Assembly (NCBI RefSeq): GCF_025685565.1
Contig: NZ_JAGSYE010000001.1
Location: 1 to 64,000, forward strand
Length of the DNA stretch: 64,000 nt
Direction: 5' to 3'
DNA from: Granulicella aggregans
Lineage (GTDB): Bacteria > Acidobacteriota > Terriglobia > Terriglobales > Acidobacteriaceae
This document shows positions 9,002 through 18,950 of this stretch, one piece after another. The notes beneath the pieces are model-generated. The model was not told where the DNA came from and made no database searches. It saw nothing but the letters and a program-made list of their open reading frames with translations. Position 1 is the stretch's first letter. The number at the start of each line of letters is the position of its first letter. The translations under genes and the position numbers were made by a program.

Positions 9002-9856
9002 ATGAAGCTACTGAGGTACGGGAACAAAGGATTCGAACGACCGGGGATGCTGGATGAAGCGGGCAAGCTGCGCGACCTCTCCGGAGTGGTGCCGGACATC
9101 GCGGGAGCGGTGCTTTCGCCGGACTCGCTGAAGAAGCTGCTGGAACTGGATGCGTCGACACTGCCGGTGGTCGATGGCCCTTATCGCGTAGGCCCATGCG
9201 TGGGTGCGGTGGGCAAGTTCATCTGCATCGGCCTTAACTACTCCGATCATGCAGCGGAATCGGGAATGGCGGTACCCAAGGAGCCGGTGGTCTTCATGAA
9301 AGCGACCTCGTCGATCATTGGCCCCGATGACGATGTGATGATCCCGAGGGACTCTCTGAAGACCGACTGGGAGGTTGAGCTTGGAGTGGTGATTGGCAAA
9401 GAGGCAAAGTATGTCGATGAGGCCGAGGCACTCTCATATGTCGCGGGATATTGCGTTGTGAACGACCTCTCGGAGCGTGCTTTTCAGCTTGAGGGTACCG
9501 GCCAATGGGTAAAGGGCAAGAGCGCCGACACCTTCGGCCCGATCGGCCCGTGGCTGGTGACCACGGATGAAGTCCCCGATCCGGGGAGTCTGCACCTTTG
9601 GCTCGAGGTCGACGGGCACAGATTCCAGGATGGCACGACGGCGACAATGGTCTTCGGGGTCGCCCATCTGGTGAGCTACCTGAGCCGGTTCATGAGCTTG
9701 CAGCCGGGCGACATCATCTCGACGGGCACGCCTCCAGGAGTCGGGCTTGGCCAGAAGCCTCCCATCTATCTGAAGGCAGGCAACAAGATGAGGCTCGGCA
9801 TCGATGGTCTGGGCAAGCAGACGCAGAATGTCGTCGCCTACTCGCCGAACCTCTGA
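9002..9856 (+). CDS. fumarylacetoacetate hydrolase-family protein
   Basis: A 284-residue FAH-superfamily enzyme, preceded by a good AGGAG ribosome site. The family signature is clear: FICIGLNYSDHAAESG, KEPVVFMKATSSIIGP, the metal-binding DWEVELGVVIGKEAKYV and STGTPPGVGLG. Members cleave C-C or C-N bonds of acyl-pyruvates or related compounds using Mg2+ or Mn2+. This subtype is commonly annotated as ureidoglycolate lyase or 2-keto-hydroxyhepta-diene-dioate isomerase/hydratase, but no ureide or aromatic pathway genes adjoin it, so the substrate stays open. Confidence 0.87.
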   Translation: MKLLRYGNKGFERPGMLDEAGKLRDLSGVVPDIAGAVLSPDSLKKLLELDASTLPVVDGPYRVGPCVGAVGKFICIGLNYSDHAAESGMAVPKEPVVFMKATSSIIGPDDDVMIPRDSLKTDWEVELGVVIGKEAKYVDEAEALSYVAGYCVVNDLSERAFQLEGTGQWVKGKSADTFGPIGPWLVTTDEVPDPGSLHLWLEVDGHRFQDGTTATMVFGVAHLVSYLSRFMSLQPGDIISTGTPPGVGLGQKPPIYLKAGNKMRLGIDGLGKQTQNVVAYSPNL

Positions 9857-9865
9857 CGACCTGCA

Positions 9866-10450
9866 TCACCGAATGTGGATAACGACGCCGGCCCCAAGCT
9901 GGATATTGTTTTGCACGTCCGACGTTCCATTCGGAAACTGAGTGCGAACCCAGTCGGCTTGAATGACGCGAAGAGAGATGCGTGGCGTGAGATCGAGGTC
10001 CACGCCACCGCCAACCTTGACGCAAAGTGAACTCGCTGAGGATGAAGGTCCAGTAGCTCCAGCGAAGACGCTGTTTGAGGCATGGGCTTCGCCAAAGAGC
10101 ACATGCCCGAAGAGTGAGGAGTTGTAGTAGTCCGCACGCGACGGCGCGATCCACTTGTATTGTGGTCCGGCGGTGAAAGTCAATAGTTCAAGGCTGACGC
10201 CGGTGGAGCTGATCTTCGCACTCTGTGAACCAGCAAAGTCTCCGGCAACTCCGAATCCCTTCCACAACGAGACGCCAACCATCGCGCTTCCTCCCTGCAG
10301 CCAGAAGGTGTGGCCCGGCAGCGTATTCGAGCGGTTGGCATCGTAGAGCACCGCAGCATCGAGGCCCATCGTCGCCTTCGCAGTCGCTTGAGCCCGCGCC
10401 GAGGCAACTGGAATGAGAAGGATTAGAAGACTGATGGCGAGCTGGCGCAT
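9866..10450 (-). CDS. small outer-membrane beta-barrel protein
   Basis: A 194-residue protein with a cleavable signal ending near ASARAQ (residue 21). The rest alternates short amphipathic strands (GGSAMVGVSLWKGFGVAGDF, ELLTFTAGPQYKW, LCVKVGGGVDLDLTPRISL) with turns. This is the pattern of the 8-stranded OmpA/OmpW-like barrels frequent in Acidobacteriota. It has only two or three internal Cys/Trp landmarks and no peptidoglycan-binding domain. No specific function is proposed. It lies just downstream of the two large surface proteins on the same strand. Confidence 0.65.
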   Translation of the reverse strand: MRQLAISLLILLIPVASARAQATAKATMGLDAAVLYDANRSNTLPGHTFWLQGGSAMVGVSLWKGFGVAGDFAGSQSAKISSTGVSLELLTFTAGPQYKWIAPSRADYYNSSLFGHVLFGEAHASNSVFAGATGPSSSASSLCVKVGGGVDLDLTPRISLRVIQADWVRTQFPNGTSDVQNNIQLGAGVVIHIR

Positions 10451-10470
10451 CGTTTGCCGTTACCCTTTCT

Positions 10471-13311
10471 TCATTGAACGTTCAACTGCAGCGACGTTGT
10501 ATGCGTCAGCGTTCCACTGGCGGCAGTGACAGTGAGCGTGTAGTTGCGCGAGGCCTGGCCTAGATACCCAGTGCTGCCGCAGCCTGTAAGGACGATGAGA
10601 GCGCCAGTGCCGGCAAGCACGATCACCGTCATGTAAAGAGCGCGCGAAAGTGAGCTGGCGGCTCTTCTGAAGCGGCGCAGCGTTGCAAAGGGCAGGAGAA
10701 ACAGAGTAAGGGCCATGGCGAGGGTGGAAGGCAACCGGTGAAGACCCGCCACTTCCTTAGCCACGGTCACGGTCATCGTTGTTGAAGTGGCTGCATCTCC
10801 GGGAGTCAGCGTAGCTGGCGAGAACGTCGCTGTTGCTCCGGCCGGGAGTCCGGTGACGGAGAACGTGATGGGGTTTGGGAAGCTGGTGTTCGGCGTGGCA
10901 GTCAACTGGTAGGCAACGCTCTTGCCAGGGAGCACAGTCATTGCCGGCTGGACTGCCGCAAACGTGAAGTCACCCGTGGAGGCAGCAAGCGCGGCCGATG
11001 TGCCTCCAACATAATCACTGTCACCGCTGTAGGTCGCGGTGACAGAGTGAACACCGGCTGCGAGCGAGGTAACCGTATAGGTCGCCACTCCGGCGACGAG
11101 CGGGGATGAGCCGATGAGAGTATTGCCATCGTAAAAGCCAACGGTTCCGGTCGGAACTCCACTCGTGAACGACGTCACGTTCGCGGTGAAGGTAAAGGCG
11201 GCACCAGACCCAGGCGTACCTGTCAGTGTGATCTTGATGATCGCCTTGTTCACCGTAAGCACAGAGGATGAGCTGTTGCTGGCGACAAAGTTTGCATCAC
11301 CGGCATAGGCCGCCGAGAGACTGTGCTGAGCTACCGAGAACGAGTTCACGCTGAGAAGCGCCTGTCCGTTCGACAGATTCGACTGACCGAGGACCGTGCT
11401 GCCATCGAAGAACTTCACCGTGCCGGTCGCCGTGTAGTTCGAGGCCGAGGGAGGTGCAATCGCCGTCGTCAACTGCACCACCTGTCCGTACTCGACCGAT
11501 GAAGTCGGAGAGATCGTGAGTGTGTCGGTTGTCGCAATGGGCGTTCCGGTAAGGGAGATGGGGGAGGAGGTGCTCGCCGCATAGAGAGTATCGCCAGCGT
11601 AGGTCGCGGAGATCGCATGGGCTATCGCCGCACCCGGAACCACAACCGATGCCAGGGTCGCAGTGGCCGACCGCGTGATCTGGAGCGGACGGATGCTGGT
11701 CGAACCGCCGCCCACGTTCGTGATTGCAAGATCCTGGGTCCCGTCGCCGTCGAAGTCCGCCGTAGTTACTGACGCCGGGGAGTCGAGGTTTGCGACGACG
11801 GAGTTCGTGCCATTTGAAAATGCGCCGGTGCCGTCACCGAACAAGACCGTCGCCGTATTCGCGTTGCCGTTCGTGACGATGAGGTCCTGTTTACCGTCGC
11901 CGTTGAAGTCGCTTACGGCGATGGCGCTGGGACTATCGCCCGTGCTGTAAGGCGAGCCGGACGCGGCCAGACGTGTGCCTGTGTTCAGCAGGATCGAGAG
12001 CGTGTTGCCGGTCGCGCTGACTACGGCTAGGTCTGCCTTGCCGTCCGCGTTGAAGTCGCCCACAGTCGCCGACACCGGGTAGGACAGGGTTGCGAAGGGC
12101 GAGCCCGGCAGGGGCGTGAATCCTCCAACGCCATCTCCCTTAAGGATGGTGACGTTGTTCGAGGTCGTATTGACTACGGCAAGATCGAGGAAGCCATCGC
12201 TGTTGAAGTCAGCTGCCCCGATCCACGATGGATTTTGTCCCACGGCGTAGGTTGTGGACGGGTTGGAGGCAAAACCGCCGCTGCCATCGTTGATCAGAAC
12301 CGTGATCGTGGAGTCGTACACGTTTGCAACTGCGATATCGGGCAGACCGTCGCCGTTGAAGTCGCCTGCGACGATCGACTGCGGGCCGCTGCCAACGGTC
12401 ACGTTCGGGCCGGCGCTGAATCCGCCACTGGCGTTTCCGAAGAGGATGGAGATGCTACCGGCCACCGCATTCGCCGAGAGGATGTCGAGGTGGCCATCGG
12501 CATTGAGATCGGCAACCGCGAGCGCTGTCGGTCCAGCCCCAACCGCAAAGGGCGATCCTGCTGCCTGGGTAAAAGCTCCCGTTCCGTCGCCAAAAAAGAC
12601 GCTTATCGTGTTGTCCTGAAGATTCGCAGTGGCGAAGTCAGGGATGCCGTCGTTGTTGAAGTCTCCCGAGATCACAGCGGCAGGGATCGCGCCAACCGTG
12701 ACCGGCGAGGTAGGGATGGTTATGAAGTCGTACAGGGGCGCAGCAGCTATCGATATATCTGCCGAGCCCAGCAGAAGATTTTTGTTGCTGGTGTCGATGA
12801 AGCTCACCATCTCGCTGCCGGCCGGAGTGGCGAGCCCGTGATAACCAACCGTGGCGGTCAGAGAGTAGTTGGCGGCACTTCCGCTGCTGGCGGCAACCGT
12901 GTTCGAAGCTGCCGTGCCGCTGACGCTGATAGAAGCGGTTGAGGACGCGCTTGCAAATGCCGCGTGCGTGCCGGCGAAGATGGCATTCACCGAGTGATCG
13001 CCAGGGCCAAAGATGTGTTTGAGCACAGCCGCGCCGCCAGTCGAGATCTGCGCAGAGCCAAGCACCGCCGGGCCCTCGCAGTAGATGGCGGTGGCGTCAC
13101 AGAAGGTCACGAGCCCAGCAGCGACCGGGGCTCCCGAAGCAGTCACGGTAGCGGTCAGAACCACCGCCGTTCCCGTCGTCACAGAGTTGCTGGAGATCGT
13201 CAAGGTAGTGCTGGTGGTGAGAGGCGAAGTCGCCCAAAGGCTGGCCGCATCTCCACCAACGGCAAGAACAAGTGCGGCGACAAGAAGCTTTCTGCGAGTG
13301 AAGGACATCAT
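10471..13311 (-). CDS. large secreted protein with Ig-like repeats and a seven-bladed FG-GAP propeller
   Basis: 946 residues. After a signal peptide (about 1-27) come an Ig-like domain, then seven FG-GAP/VCBS repeats (about 205-560), each with a calcium-loop motif such as DFNGDGLPDIAVAN or DLNADGHLDILSAN. Seven copies fit a complete integrin-type beta-propeller. At least three more Ig-like repeats (SNYTATGTVKFFDGSTVLG type) follow. Near the C-terminus (about 860-912) two hydrophobic segments flank RRFRR and end in a lipobox-like LTGCGS, after which a last Ig strand pair resumes. Probably surface-exposed adhesion or matrix protein. Its start overlaps the stop of the larger upstream gene by four bases. 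Confidence 0.82.
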   Translation of the reverse strand: MMSFTRRKLLVAALVLAVGGDAASLWATSPLTTSTTLTISSNSVTTGTAVVLTATVTASGAPVAAGLVTFCDATAIYCEGPAVLGSAQISTGGAAVLKHIFGPGDHSVNAIFAGTHAAFASASSTASISVSGTAASNTVAASSGSAANYSLTATVGYHGLATPAGSEMVSFIDTSNKNLLLGSADISIAAAPLYDFITIPTSPVTVGAIPAAVISGDFNNDGIPDFATANLQDNTISVFFGDGTGAFTQAAGSPFAVGAGPTALAVADLNADGHLDILSANAVAGSISILFGNASGGFSAGPNVTVGSGPQSIVAGDFNGDGLPDIAVANVYDSTITVLINDGSGGFASNPSTTYAVGQNPSWIGAADFNSDGFLDLAVVNTTSNNVTILKGDGVGGFTPLPGSPFATLSYPVSATVGDFNADGKADLAVVSATGNTLSILLNTGTRLAASGSPYSTGDSPSAIAVSDFNGDGKQDLIVTNGNANTATVLFGDGTGAFSNGTNSVVANLDSPASVTTADFDGDGTQDLAITNVGGGSTSIRPLQITRSATATLASVVVPGAAIAHAISATYAGDTLYAASTSSPISLTGTPIATTDTLTISPTSSVEYGQVVQLTTAIAPPSASNYTATGTVKFFDGSTVLGQSNLSNGQALLSVNSFSVAQHSLSAAYAGDANFVASNSSSSVLTVNKAIIKITLTGTPGSGAAFTFTANVTSFTSGVPTGTVGFYDGNTLIGSSPLVAGVATYTVTSLAAGVHSVTATYSGDSDYVGGTSAALAASTGDFTFAAVQPAMTVLPGKSVAYQLTATPNTSFPNPITFSVTGLPAGATATFSPATLTPGDAATSTTMTVTVAKEVAGLHRLPSTLAMALTLFLLPFATLRRFRRAASSLSRALYMTVIVLAGTGALIVLTGCGSTGYLGQASRNYTLTVTAASGTLTHTTSLQLNVQ

Positions 13312-16300
13312 TCCGCACCTCCTGCCCAGGTCTTGGCCCCGTCGAATAGAAGGGCCTCAATATCCGGGTTCGGATCGGGTTCCCAATCTCGATTCCAGAG
13401 CGGCGGACGTTCAAGTTCCGACACCTTTTGCGTCGATGGCGTAACCGTGACCTGGACTGTGATCGGAGCCGAGGTGCCGGAGGCGTTGGTGATGGTGTAG
13501 GTAAAGGTGACGATCTGGGTCGACGTAATGTTCGGATCGGGGATGTAGAGGATGTCCAGCCCCTTGACCACCGCGCGGCCACTAGGAGGCGGAGTGACGA
13601 TGGTAATCCCGGTAAAGGGCCCGCTGGTCGCATTGGCGGTGACGTGCATGGAGGATGGAAGGGAAGCAGAGGCGGTCGCGGTGGTGTTCTGTCCAGTGGG
13701 AGGGGGCTCCGCAGTCACCGAGTTAGAAGGCACCGAAGCCGGGCCGGTTCCGGCACTGTTGGTGGCTGTAACCGTGAAGCTGTACGAGGTGCCATTGGTC
13801 AAACCTGTGACCGTGATCGGAGGTGCGGTTCCGGTCGCGGTGAAGCCACCAGGTGACGAGGTCACCGTATATCCGGTGATGGATGCGCCGCCGGTGAAGG
13901 AAGGGGCGGTGAAACTGACGGTGGCCTGGGTGTCTCCGGGTGTCGCTTTGATGGCTGTCGCAGGGCCGGGGACGGCAGCGACGATTGAGAAAGACCGCGA
14001 GACCGTCGGGGCAGGCGCAAAGGTAGCGTTGCCCGCTTGGTCGGCGTGAATGGTGCAGGTGCCGACGGTGACGGAGGTCAGCGATCCCGAAGAGGTGATC
14101 GTGCAAACCGCTGGCGTGGTCGAGGTAAAGGTGACGGCAAGACCTGAGGTCGAAGTTGCGCTGAGAGTGCTTTGTCCGCCAAAGCTCTGTGGGCCGGGGT
14201 TGGCAAAGGTGATGGTCTGGGCGCTCACGGGCGTGATCGCATTCGACGGAGCCGAAGCCGAGCCTGTACCCGCGCTATTGGTTGCCTTGACGGAGAAGGT
14301 GTAGGAGGTGCCATTGGTCAGCCCCGTCACCGTGATCGGAGAGGCACTGCCCGTTCCCGCAAGCCCACCGGGCGACGAGATCACCGTATAGCTCGTAATC
14401 GGAGATCCGCCGTCCGACGCTGGCGGGGTGAACGCGACCGAGGCCTGTCCGTCACCGGCGACTGCCTGGCCTACCGTGGGGGTACCGGGAACGGTTGCGG
14501 GAGTGACGGCGTTCGACGCCGCCGAGGGCAGGCTGGTTCCTGCGCTGTTGGTCGCGGTGACGGTGAAGGTGTACGCAGTCCCGTTGCTAAGTCCCGTCAC
14601 CGTGATTGGAGACGCCGGGCCAGTCGCTGTGATGCCGCCCGGTGACGAGGTCACGGTATAGCTCGTAATCGGCGAGCCTCCCGTCGATGCGGGAGCGGTG
14701 AAGGTCACGGTCGCCTGCGCGTTGCCGCCCGTGGCTGTGCCAATCACCGGCGGGCCTGCGGTTGCAGCCGCGGTCACTGAGTTCGAAGGTGCGGAAGCCG
14801 CACCGGTACCGGCGGCATTGGTGGCAGTCACGGTAAAGGTGTAGGCTGTCCCGTTCGTAAGGCCAGATACGACGATGGGAGAGGAGCTTCCTGTCCCGGT
14901 CAGGCCGCCGGGTGACGAGGTCACCGTGTAGCTGGTGATCGGCGATCCGCCATTCGACGCAGGCGGCGTAAAGCTGACCGAGGCCTGCCCGTTACCCGCG
15001 GTTGCTGTGCCCACCGTCGGTGTGCCGGGAACCGTCGCAGCGGTCACCGAGTTCGAAGCAGCAGAAGCTGGGCTGGTGCCAGCGGCGTTGGTCGCCGTCA
15101 CGGTGAAGGTATAGGCCGTCCCGTTGGTGAGACCTGCAACAACGATGGGCGACGAAGTCCCAGTGCCGGTGAAGCCACCCGGAGATGAGGTGACCGTGTA
15201 GCTGGTGATCGGCGACCCACCGTTCGACGCCGGAGGTGTGAAGGTGACCGAGGCCTGCCCGTTGCCTCCGGTTGCCATCCCGACTGTGGGCGTGCCGGGG
15301 ACGGTTGCGGCTGTGACCGAGTTCGACGGTGACGAAGCCGCGCCGGTGCCGACAGCGTTGGTCGCCGTAACGGTAAACGTGTAGGCGGTTCCATTCGTGA
15401 GACCCATCACAACGATTGGAGACGACGTGCCAGTACCAGTAAGCCCGCCCGGAGACGACGTCACGGTGTAGCCGGTGATCGCCGACCCGCCGTTCGATGC
15501 TGGGGGAGTGAACGCTACCGACGCCTGTCCGTTGCCTCCAGTAGCCGTGCCAACCGTTGGCGCGCCCGGAACCGTCGCTGCGGTGACGGAGTTCGAAGCA
15601 GCCGACGCCGCGCTCGTTCCAGCAGCGTTGGATGCGGTGACCGTGAAGGTATAGGCAGTTCCGTTGGTGAGACCCATCACCGTTATCGGCGAGGAGGTTC
15701 CTGTACCAGTCAGCCCTCCCGGAGACGAGGTCACAGTGTAGCCAGTGATCGCAGAGCCGCCGTTTGATGCTGGCGGAGTGAAGGTGACCGATGCTTGCCC
15801 GTTGCCTCCAGTGGCCGTCCCCACTGTGGGCGCACCCGGAACCGTGGCCACGGTCACTGAGTTCGACGCGGCGGATGCCGGTCCCGTTCCGACTGCATTG
15901 GACGCTGTCACCGTGAAGGTGTACGCCGTGCCATTGGTAAGACCCATCACGACGATAGGGGACGATGCGCCCGTTCCTGTGAATCCTCCGGGGGATGAGG
16001 TGACAGTGTAGTTGGTGATCGCTGAACCGCCATTCGACGCAGGAGGGGTGAACGCCACCGAAGCCTGTCCGTTGCCCGGAGTGGCCGTCCCCACCGTCGG
16101 CGTGCCGGGAACCGTAGCAGCGGTCACCGAGTTCGAAGCGGCAGAAGCCGCACTGGTGCCAACCGCGTTGGTCGCGGTGACGGAGAAGGTGTACATCGTG
16201 CCGCTGGTCAGACCGGTCACCACGATCGGGGAAGAGGTGCCCGTCGCGGTAATGCCGCCGGGCGAAGAAGTCACGGTATAGCTGGTAATCGCCGACCCGC

Positions 16301-18749
16301 CATTTGACGCTGGCGGAGTGAAGGCGACCGAGACCTGACCGTTGCCGACCGTGGCTGCACCGATGGTGGGCGTGCCGGGAGCGCTCGCCGCGGTCACAGA
16401 GTTCGACGGAGCAGACCCAGGCCCCGTGCCCGCGGCATTTGTCGCAGTGGCCGAGAAGGTATAGGCCGTCCCATTCGTAAGCCCCGTGACGATGATCGGA
16501 GACGACGTGCCCGTCGCGGTGATGCCACCCGGAGAGGAGGTCACCGTGTAGCTGGTGATCGCGGAGCCACCGTTCGACGCTGGTGGAGTGAAGGCAACGG
16601 AGACCTGTCCGTTGCCGACCGTGGCTGTCCCGATGGTGGGCGCGCCCGGAACCGTAGCGGCGGTGACCGAGTTCGATGGAGCGGACGCCGCGCCCGTGCC
16701 GACCGCATTGGTTGCGGTGACGGTAAAGGTATAGGCAGTTCCGTTCGTAAGTCCCGAGACAACGATGGGAGAGGACGCTCCGGTCCCAGTAAACCCGCCA
16801 GGAGATGAAGTCACGGTGTAGCTGGTAATCGCCGACCCGCCATTCGACGCTGGAGCGGTGAAGGCGACCGAGGCCTGCCCGTTGCCTCCAGTCGCTGCCC
16901 CAACCGTGGGTGTGCCCGGAACCGTGGCCGGAGTGACGGAGTTCGACGCCGCCGACGCGGTTCCTGTTCCAACAGCATTGGTAGCCGTCACCTTGAAGGT
17001 GTACGCCGTCCCGTTGGTCAACCCGGTAACGACAATGGGGGATGAAGCCCCGGTCCCGGTAAGACCGCCGGGAGTGGAGGTGACGGTGTAGCTCGTGATC
17101 GCCGAGCCGCCATTCGACGCGGGAGCCGTAAAGGTGACACTCGCCTGCGCGTTGCCCGCAGTGGCAGTTCCGATGGTGGCCGCTCCGGGAACCGTAGCTG
17201 GGGTGACGGAGTTCGAGGCGGCGGAAGCTGCGCCGGTGCCCGTAGTATTCGTTGCCGTCACCGTGAAGGTGTAAGCCGTGCCGTTGGTGAGTCCGGTGAC
17301 AACGATCGGAGACGAAGCTCCTGTCCCGGTCAGTCCACCGGGCGAGGAGGTCGCCGTGTAGCTGGTGATCGCCGATCCGCCGTTCGATGCCGGAGCGGTG
17401 AAGGCGACCGAAGCCTGCCCGTTGCCCCGCGTGGCCGTACCAATCGTCGGCGCTCCCGGAACCGAGGCCGCGGTCACCGAGTTGGAAGCGGACGAAGACG
17501 CACTGGTGCCAAGCGCATTCGTGGCCGTTACGGTGAAGGTATAAGCTGTCCCGTTCGTAAGTCCGGTAACGACGATCGGCGAGCTAACGCCCGTTCCCGT
17601 GAATCCACCCGGAGACGAGATGACCGTATAGCTGGTAATCGCCGAGCCGCCGTTCGACGCCGGTGCAGTAAACGCAACCGATGCCTGAGCGTTGCCCGGA
17701 GTTGCCGTGCCAATCGTCGGCGCTCCGGGAACCGTGGCCGGAGTGACCGAGTTCGATGCAGCGGAGGCTGTGCTTGTGCCCGCCGAATTGGTCGCGGTGA
17801 CGGTGAAGGTGTACGCCGTCCCGTTTGCAAGTCCGGAGACAGTGATCGGAGAGGCAGTTCCGGTCCCGGTCAGACCCCCTGGGGAAGAAGTGACGGTGTA
17901 GCCCGTGATCGCCGAGCCACCGTTTGAAGCTGGCGCAGTAAACGTGACCGAGGCCTGGGCATTGCCGCGCGTCGCGGTCCCGATCGTCGGCGCGCCCGGA
18001 ACTGTCGCTGGCGTGACCGAGTTCGACGCTGCCGAGGCCGTGCTGGTGCCGATCGCATTGGTCGCGGTAACCGTGAAGGTGTAGGCCGTGCCGTTAGTCA
18101 ACCCGGTGACGGTAATGGGAGATGCCGTGCCCGTGCCAGTGAAGCCGCCCGGAGAGGAGGTGACGGTGTACCCCGTGATCGCCGAGCCGCCGTTCGACGC
18201 CGGAGCGGTAAACGCGACCGAGGCCTGAGCATTGCCGGCGGTGGCGGTTCCAATCGTCGGTGCGCCCGGTGCCTGATGCGGCGGAATGCTGAGGATGACG
18301 GTGAAGATGCCATTGGTCGTGGAGCCAGGGGGAGCGCCGCTGCCGTTATCGAAGTAGTAGCTGAAGGTCAGCACCTCCGGGCCGGAGGCGACTTGATTCA
18401 TCAGATAGATCCCGTAAGTGCCGAAGGCGGAGTTCCACTGCAGCGTGTACGTATTGCCAGCAGAGCCGATGGCCGTCGCCGGGGTAGAGGCGAAGGCAGG
18501 AGTCGAGTAGATCGGCACATTGGTTCCCTGAAACAAGCCGAAGTCATCGTTGTCGCAATTGCCGCTTTGGAACACGTCGAAGATCTGGGCATATCCGGTG
18601 CCGATGCCGCCAATCGTCACGTTTGCCGAACAGGTCGTCGATGCGAATGCCGCCGGAGCAAGCGTGAGGATTGCGAGAAGAACCAGAAACGCGCTCAGCG
18701 CCCAATTCAAACCACTGCGCCTTTCCTCACGATGAAAGATCAAGCTCAT
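13308..18749 (-). CDS. giant fibronectin type III repeat surface protein
   Basis: About 1813 residues from the start preferred here (M at 18749; in-frame starts also at 18755 and 18800). A signal peptide ends near APAAFAS. A roughly 140-residue N-terminal domain with two Cys pairs precedes sixteen FN3-like repeats of 90 residues with the core PASNGGSAITSYTVTSSPGG and NGTAYTFTVTATNA. An unrelated Ig-like module separates repeats 15 and 16, and an Ig/cadherin-like domain closes the protein. No membrane anchor or autotransporter domain is visible at the C-terminus (ending KTWAGGAE). Secreted or surface-bound role inferred. Coupled by ATGA overlap to the downstream FG-GAP protein gene. Confidence 0.85.
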   Translation of the reverse strand: MSLIFHREERRSGLNWALSAFLVLLAILTLAPAAFASTTCSANVTIGGIGTGYAQIFDVFQSGNCDNDDFGLFQGTNVPIYSTPAFASTPATAIGSAGNTYTLQWNSAFGTYGIYLMNQVASGPEVLTFSYYFDNGSGAPPGSTTNGIFTVILSIPPHQAPGAPTIGTATAGNAQASVAFTAPASNGGSAITGYTVTSSPGGFTGTGTASPITVTGLTNGTAYTFTVTATNAIGTSTASAASNSVTPATVPGAPTIGTATRGNAQASVTFTAPASNGGSAITGYTVTSSPGGLTGTGTASPITVSGLANGTAYTFTVTATNSAGTSTASAASNSVTPATVPGAPTIGTATPGNAQASVAFTAPASNGGSAITSYTVISSPGGFTGTGVSSPIVVTGLTNGTAYTFTVTATNALGTSASSSASNSVTAASVPGAPTIGTATRGNGQASVAFTAPASNGGSAITSYTATSSPGGLTGTGASSPIVVTGLTNGTAYTFTVTATNTTGTGAASAASNSVTPATVPGAATIGTATAGNAQASVTFTAPASNGGSAITSYTVTSTPGGLTGTGASSPIVVTGLTNGTAYTFKVTATNAVGTGTASAASNSVTPATVPGTPTVGAATGGNGQASVAFTAPASNGGSAITSYTVTSSPGGFTGTGASSPIVVSGLTNGTAYTFTVTATNAVGTGAASAPSNSVTAATVPGAPTIGTATVGNGQVSVAFTPPASNGGSAITSYTVTSSPGGITATGTSSPIIVTGLTNGTAYTFSATATNAAGTGPGSAPSNSVTAASAPGTPTIGAATVGNGQVSVAFTPPASNGGSAITSYTVTSSPGGITATGTSSPIVVTGLTSGTMYTFSVTATNAVGTSAASAASNSVTAATVPGTPTVGTATPGNGQASVAFTPPASNGGSAITNYTVTSSPGGFTGTGASSPIVVMGLTNGTAYTFTVTASNAVGTGPASAASNSVTVATVPGAPTVGTATGGNGQASVTFTPPASNGGSAITGYTVTSSPGGLTGTGTSSPITVMGLTNGTAYTFTVTASNAAGTSAASAASNSVTAATVPGAPTVGTATGGNGQASVAFTPPASNGGSAITGYTVTSSPGGLTGTGTSSPIVVMGLTNGTAYTFTVTATNAVGTGAASSPSNSVTAATVPGTPTVGMATGGNGQASVTFTPPASNGGSPITSYTVTSSPGGFTGTGTSSPIVVAGLTNGTAYTFTVTATNAAGTSPASAASNSVTAATVPGTPTVGTATAGNGQASVSFTPPASNGGSPITSYTVTSSPGGLTGTGSSSPIVVSGLTNGTAYTFTVTATNAAGTGAASAPSNSVTAAATAGPPVIGTATGGNAQATVTFTAPASTGGSPITSYTVTSSPGGITATGPASPITVTGLSNGTAYTFTVTATNSAGTSLPSAASNAVTPATVPGTPTVGQAVAGDGQASVAFTPPASDGGSPITSYTVISSPGGLAGTGSASPITVTGLTNGTSYTFSVKATNSAGTGSASAPSNAITPVSAQTITFANPGPQSFGGQSTLSATSTSGLAVTFTSTTPAVCTITSSGSLTSVTVGTCTIHADQAGNATFAPAPTVSRSFSIVAAVPGPATAIKATPGDTQATVSFTAPSFTGGASITGYTVTSSPGGFTATGTAPPITVTGLTNGTSYSFTVTATNSAGTGPASVPSNSVTAEPPPTGQNTTATASASLPSSMHVTANATSGPFTGITIVTPPPSGRAVVKGLDILYIPDPNITSTQIVTFTYTITNASGTSAPITVQVTVTPSTQKVSELERPPLWNRDWEPDPNPDIEALLFDGAKTWAGGAE
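13708..18270 (-). repeat. 270-bp tandem coding repeat array (16 units)
   Basis: Fifteen contiguous units of exactly 270 bp fill about 14220-18270, and a sixteenth lies at about 13708-13975 after an inserted Ig-like segment. The period can be read from the recurring gtcaccgagttcgaag-type sequence near 14774, 15043, 15313, 15583 and 15853. Units differ mostly at synonymous sites. Unit number could change by recombination. Confidence 0.9.
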
Positions 18750-18950
18750 TGGCATTCCAATCTTCAAAGCTCCGAAACTCAGCGAAACCGCAGCGTACAA
18801 AAGAGCGCAGACCGGACGCGGATAGCGGAGTCCGGCTTTCGATGGCCCAGTGCGTCGTGCAAGGGAGCAAGGATGTAGCCAAAGATTGGGCGGGAAGGAT
18901 TAGTAATTGCCAATTCGGGAGATTGCGGCCGGACGTTCTCTCATCTCAGG

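Noticed and set aside
12235..12942. Plus-strand frame of 235 codons
   Set aside because: It lies opposite the FG-GAP repeats, has no ribosome site and no recognisable domain.
14050..17901. Repeated plus-strand frames of 70-165 codons opposite the FN3 gene
   Set aside because: They recur every 270 bases and mirror the coding repeats, so they are antisense images, not genes.
13708..18270. Possible CRISPR array from the regular spacing
   Set aside because: The period is 270 bp with the whole unit conserved and no unique spacers; it is a coding protein repeat.
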